DNA of 64,000 nucleotides from positions 27,034,001-27,098,000 of the forward strand of contig OX485804.1 of assembly GCA_950295325.1 (NCBI GenBank). Reading direction: 5' to 3'. Source of the stretch: Polytrichum commune (lineage: Eukaryota > Streptophyta > Polytrichopsida > Polytrichales > Polytrichaceae). Positions 58,725-64,000 of this stretch are shown here, in pieces; position 1 is the stretch's first letter, and each line of letters starts with the position of its first letter. The notes beneath the pieces are model-generated. The model saw only the letters and a program-made list of their open reading frames with translations, was not told the DNA's origin and made no database searches. Both the position numbers and the translations under genes were made by a program.

Positions 58725-59227
58725 GGGTCACTTCACACACGAGCCAAGAGCCGTAACCTTGGAATTGTGAGAGCCCAAAAGAAAGTGTCCAAAGGTCATT
58801 CCAACACACCTCCAAACTCATCTAGTGTGGTCACAAACCCTCGAATATAGTGCGAAGCCATATGTGACCGGCCCTCAACCTAATGCTATTTCAATGAATT
58901 TCTATTCATGTGGGTCCTCACACGTGATAGAATAGAATAAATCAACAATTGTGAGCGTTCGGAGTGCCATGGTCTCCCAATGGTTTTGTGTTAGGCCTAC
59001 CTCCAAGAGGTGGTTTTTGAGAATAGTCCAAGTCACCATGAAACATGATCCATTCAATGCCATGTAAGAACCCATGTAGACTTTACATCCATCTTGCATT
59101 CACATACTCCATTGGTCCCTCAAGCGTAGTGTGAAGCTTGGAACTTGGACCGGCTCCGTCCTTTCACCAATGAGAGTGCTTGAAGTGTAATGGTCACGGG
59201 CTCTCAGTCTCGTGTGTGAAGTGGCCC
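58725..59227 (-). mobile_element. Harbinger-like MITE, TTA target duplication (family T2, copy c, inverted)
   Basis: 503 bp, TTA at 58722-58724 and 59228-59230. It is the reverse-orientation near-twin of 25815-26313: it shares TGGGCTCTCACAATT-, CATGTGTGAGGACC- and GGCACTCCGAA-type blocks in reverse complement. Ends GGGTCACTTCACACACGAGC and (right, inverted) GGGCCACTTCACACACGAGA. Confidence 0.9.
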
Positions 59228-59454
59228 TTAGTCTCTAATACTGCAAAGGGGATCTTACCACCCTCATGTCATTCCTTGAACAATGGGTGAAAACTTGAGG
59301 ATTCTAACAATCAAGGAACAAGAGCTAGTGGCTCCCCCGCAACACAATTGCAAGGTTCGGAAAGGACCATCACAACACCAAAATCAACCCCTCATACCTT
59401 CAATAAAATGGGCTTGAACCCCACGCGACCTTGAAAATTTTAGGAGGAAAGGTT

Positions 59455-59930
59455 TAACGATCTTGAAGTCAGTTTTCCCACAAAAACAATTATAGATTTT
59501 GAGGAAGCACCAAAATTATACATCAGTGTGGTTGAAACTTGTATTCATGTTTTGATGTTTGCCCTTCCTTCTACTTTACATGTATTGTAGGTCCTTGTTA
59601 ACCATCGCGTCGTATTGAATACATGGCTAAATGAATCCCATGGAATTAGATGACCCTTAAAGGTCCAAGATGATTAAGAAAAACTATTATGATACTACAA
59701 GATGATGAAGGGTTTAGGGACCTTGAAGGTCATCCCCCACAATTGGAATTATAAGATAACATCCATACAATTGAAGGTTGTAGTAATTGTATGATGTTTG
59801 CTCTTGCCTTTGCCTTTGTTTTTGTTTTTTTTTTATGACATAGGCCCATTGTTGTTGATTGTAGTGTTGTACCAAGTTAAGTGAATATGTGGAATTAGTT
59901 AACCCTAGAAGGTCCAAGGTTATTCATCCA
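59455..59930 (+). repeat. Diverged tandem duplication, ~250-bp unit
   Basis: Blocks such as CCTTGAAGGTCATCCCCCACA/CTTGAAGTCAGTTTTCCCACA, TGATGTTTGC(C/T)CTT, ATGTGGAATTAG/CATGGAATTAG and AAGGTCCAAG recur about 250 bp apart. Looser echoes occur near 60900 and 62225-62340. Heavily decayed. Confidence 0.5.
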
Positions 59931-60330
59931 AAAGCAGGGTACTATTAAGGTCATGCCGCACATAGGGGTGACCAAAATCCAAAAAACAATAGTATTGGGA
60001 TAGGTTAATTGGATCATAACACTACCTATCATTTCGTGTTATAGCTCATGTTTTTCACATTTGCATATGGGAAGCCAAGTAATAGGTGAAGGGCTACTAC
60101 TCGCTCCCACCTTGCTTTTTGTGTTCTCTCCTTATTCACCCCCTTCTTTCATGGGAGATTCTCACTTGTCTCTACTACTCTAATCTCTCATATCCCCTTT
60201 GTTTAGCTTATTATTTGACATTTAACCAAGAGTACAAGGTGCATGTCCGGTTAGCTAAAGGTGCATGAAAGGTCCTTTGAGAAATAGATGTGTACATTGT
60301 CACTTAAACAATGCTAACCCTAGAAAAATA

Positions 60331-60695
60331 CGATAGACATTGTACTTAGTGTCGTCAATCATAGTTGTCTTGCTCAATACTAACCATAAACCACCAATGT
60401 AATGTCACTAACACTATGTTTAAACCTAATAGTACATGCCATTCCTGTAAAAATGTTTGGGTTACAATGCTACGAATGTTATCACTTATTCAATGATTTT
60501 TCATCTAGATTCAATCATCCATGACAATGTTTCATTACAAAATTGTTAGGATGTACAAGTTACTAAACTATGTCTCAACAATCAACATGGATATCATCCA
60601 AATTTCAATCATCCATAACACTATTTGTAAAACTTGTTCATAAGAAATGTCATTAGAAAAGTTACTACGGTGACATAAAATGCCATGGGTAGTGT
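60331..60695 (+). mobile_element. TA-class MITE, family M2 (copy d, decayed)
   Basis: TTGTACTTAGTGTCGTCAAT, GTTGTCTTGCTCAATACTAA and CATCCATGACAATGTTTCAT follow M2; termini are eroded and no target duplication can be read. Confidence 0.6.
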
Positions 60696-63600
60696 ATATA
60701 CAATGGGTATGGGTATGGGTTGGTGATTATTATCTCCGGCGTGGCCCTAAACCCATGGAATTTGGTAAATAACCTCAAGGGTGTTTTTGAGACAAGCAAG
60801 ATGATACAAGATTTAGTGCTTAATTTTCTTCAATAATATCATTTATCCACAATAGAAATTATTACGAGTTATGAGTGAACCACTTATCAGACTACCCATA
60901 CAATCTGAAGTTGTATCCATTGTTTGATGTCCAAGGTAGATGAGGTTGATTCGGTTAGCTTCCTTCGTCTAACACCTATTTTTGGCTCATAATCGGCAAT
61001 ACATTCGCTCTAATTTGGTGAGTGAGCAGTGGATGGTGATATAGCCACCAACATGATGATATTTGGGTTAGTCACCTTCGCAAAAATCAAACTACACCCT
61101 TCATCAAGAGTGTTGTCCACCAATAAGTTACGACACATTTGATTTTTGTGGGTGAGGCATGCAAATTAGGAGGCGCCATGTGGTTGTCAGGTACCGACCA
61201 ACTTGTTTTGTGGGTATTTTATAACAAAAAACCATTTCGGTAGCAATTTTTCTTACCCATTAGTAGTTTAAAGACATCAAACTTGGTTTTTATTGTCAAA
61301 TAACCCATGCTGAATCTGCTCATGATGTTGTCCACTTACACAACATTGAACAATAAAAGAGTTCCCCCTCTAACACCATAGTGGGAAGGAGATAATCTTT
61401 GAGTTTAGAGCTTAGATCAACACCTTCCTCAACTTCGATTTCAACGATTTCAAAGTCTTTGGCTCTTAGTTGCAATTGCTAGCAGGCTCAAGCCTCTAAT
61501 GCTCAAATCCATTGGTTGGACGATTCCACAAAGTTGAAGGTGTCCACCTTAATACCATCGTTTTATTTCATTGTAAGTCCCTCCTTGTTGACTATTGTTT
61601 GCATCGGATGCCTAGTTGAGTGAACCCACTTGAATAATCCATCGACCTTGAATGGTTTCAAGTTTAAATGTCCCGAAGTCCCAACCTTGTTTTCAAAATG
61701 AATGGATCTTGCTTGACAAGGAAATTTTCAATCGAACCATTTTCCCATATTTGGTCATTGGAGTACCTACAAGGTCATCGAAAAGCTTATTGTACATTCC
61801 ATGCATCAATATCATGAACACCTCATGAAGTCCTAACATCTTAAGAGACATTTCGAGAACGCAATCATTCCAATAGATATCATATTAGGCTTTCTATTGA
61901 ATGTATAATTGTAGCCAATCGTGTACCGATTGCCATAAAGACAACGAAATTTGTGATTTTTTGTTAAAAAATTGTTGGTCTTCCATCCTAAATTCATTAT
62001 GGGAGGACCAAAGATATTTTTGTGGTGACGTGGATCCCAAAAAATTGCATGGATGTGATTCTTGGATGCATCCTCGCAACTTCTTAACTTTTCAAGTTCA
62101 ACCCTCTCAAAATATTCTTTCATAACCACATGTTAGAAGAAAAAAGGGTCACCCCTTGTGCCTCTTAGTGTTACATGTCAAAGGTGCATTTGGAAAAAAG
62201 TGAGATAATATGAGATGAAAGGCTCAATGACCTTCAAGGCCACGTCGTACACAAGAGAATTTGTTGGGTATGACCTAAATATACGTCCTTACAGTTGGAG
62301 GTTGCATTCACTTTTGTAATGTGAAGAAAATGATGTTTTCATGCATTTAAGTTATGAATTATTTTTAAGCAATGCACATTAAATTAGAACAATGCGTAGC
62401 TTCGACATACATTTAACATGACATGTGAACGCCTTAGGTATGAGGGCCTTATGTGGTCACTCTTCTTGATCATAAACTTGTATTTGAGTGGTTGGTATAT
62501 GTGAAGGTTCACAAGTGATAATGGACACAAAGAATACATGTATTACAACAAAATTGGACTGGATGCACTCAATACATTAACCCTTCTAGGCACCCATTAC
62601 ACATTCTACAATAATCTCTCTCTCTCTCTCTCTCTCTCTCAACTTTGTTTGTTCCATGCCTATAGAAGGACATGCCTAGTAACTTATTATAACCCCAAAG
62701 TAAAGTTACTTTAGGGTTAAGCTGGAGTTACCTAACAAATATCAGCCATACATTTGGGATACTTACATCAATGGCCATGAGTAGTCACATAAACATATAT
62801 TAAGAGAAAGAGGTAATGAGAGCCTCCTTTCACAGGTTAAACTGCATGAGGTAGTTTACCCTAAGTAACTCATGGGTTTAGTGAGATTTGTGCAAACTAA
62901 CTTTGGTGGAAGTTTGGTGGAAAGTGTTTGTGACTTACCTCTATTTCCAGCCGCACAAGTTTCAAATGGCCAAGGAACAAATAGAATACTCTATGGCGGT
63001 TTAGGTATTCAATGATGCAAAATGTATGGTTATGCTATAAGTATTTGTGTGACATAGATAACAATCGGTTTCTGTTGTTATTCACCTTGTGTACGTTACT
63101 AACCCTCTCTTTGGATTTGGTTGGTGGCATGGGCATAGGTGAGGCAAACCCTTCACAAATTTGACGACAAACTTAGGTTTTGTATTTCATCTTTGATTAA
63201 GAATAGTATGTGCATTATGTTGATGTATTCCGTAGATATGAGGAATGCATAACATACTTTGGCTTATGATAGAACTTTGAAGTATTGTTGAGTATGTCTT
63301 ATACCTTTTTGAACATGATTTGGTATACTATGGATATGAGGTACATTTTTCTACTTAAGTGATATAGAGGGTAAAATTTTAGGTAGTGCAAACTACTTAA
63401 ATGCGGTCACACCTCCTTAGATACATGCAATGAGGAAACACTAATTATGGTAAGAGGATAGTAATGCAAAAGTATGGTCATGATGCTTGATCCCACCCAC
63501 CCTCCCGGGTTTCAAAAGGTACATTGATATATAGAAGAATGGCTTGGCCTCTAAATCATAGGATGTTGTTTAAACGGACTAAGCTTGAAAGTAAGCATAG

Positions 63601-64000
63601 AATGGATCAAGAAAAACCCAGCTCTCTCTCAAAAAAATAAATTGGGGTATCATGTTTCCTAGCAATGTAAATATACTATGTCATATAGAGTACGTGACAC
63701 GTTTCTAAGTTCACACCAATGTCATTCATGGATTAGAGATTGCTTGAAGTTAGGTGGGCTCTAGGCTAGACATTACATTAGGGTATGTACATTGTTTCCG
63801 AGATACTAGGGACCCATCGGAGGATATATTTGGGGTCTTGTGAATGGTACAATGTTTAGTGATTCGCCCAAACTTTGTGGCTTAGGGATTTGAAGTTAAG
63901 GTTTGGTGTACAATCATACGAGGGATGTTTTTAAACCAAAAATCCGGGTAATATGTAATATGCTATGGTACTACCTTCTTTGTTTGGTTTTTGTGTGATG
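60696..64000. other. No gene recognised; AT-rich, one (CT)n run
   Basis: CT microsatellite at 62615-62640. A minus-strand frame at 61833-62129 (about 98 codons) and its continuation look loosely protein-like but are stop-broken and match nothing I know. No repeat boundary could be defined in the last 3 kb. Confidence 0.4.

Noticed and set aside
1-64000. CRISPR arrays, bacterial operons, tRNA genes, complete retrotransposons
   Set aside because: No regularly spaced identical repeats with unique spacers, no cloverleaf spotted by eye, and no reverse transcriptase/integrase motifs or LTR pairs; a tRNA scan and LTR finder would be decisive.

Overview
This is a gene-poor, repeat-rich stretch of a land-plant nuclear genome. 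The plant assignment rests on three spliced or intact genes with plant relatives: a seven-exon GH28 pectinase-like gene with a secretory signal, a ten-exon PH/ORD oxysterol-binding-protein gene of the plant ORP1/ORP2 type, and a fragment that looks like mitochondrial nad3. The intact Kir-type potassium channel argues against a flowering plant, because to my knowledge this family is absent there and has been reported only in early-diverging plant lineages. A bryophyte, lycophyte or fern is therefore my best inference; the species cannot be named from the sequence.

Layout. 1-6.3 kb: MITEs, a mitochondrial-like insert, a broken hAT transposase. 6.3-9.4 kb (-): GH28 gene, with a CT-rich 5' flank to about 11 kb. 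11.6-28.6 kb: MITEs of two classes (TTA target duplications, Harbinger-like; TA target duplications with ATTTAGTGT ends), a dispersed CCGGTT-bearing repeat that has expanded once into a minisatellite (26.5-27.3 kb), a probable 5S-rRNA-derived SINE (18.5 kb), and one intact unrecognised coiled-coil ORF (22.2-22.9 kb). 28.7-36.7 kb: the single-exon Kir gene (-), bracketed by three unrelated tandem arrays (about 305 bp x5.5, 235 bp x4 and 440 bp x5), the last split by a hAT-type MITE. 36.7-48 kb: nested repeats and MITEs and a pogo/Tigger-like remnant. 49.3-55.6 kb (-): the ORP gene. 55.6-64 kb: CT-rich ORP 5' flank, then more MITEs and unrecognised AT-rich DNA.

The three recognised genes share a strand but are 15-20 kb apart and functionally unrelated (cell-wall pectin, membrane K+ flux, lipid exchange at membrane contacts). 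I see no operon-like or cluster logic. The gene models were built by hand: in both multi-exon genes every junction keeps frame, and the exon lengths sum to a multiple of three (1335 and 2610 nt). All repeat identities and percentages are by eye.
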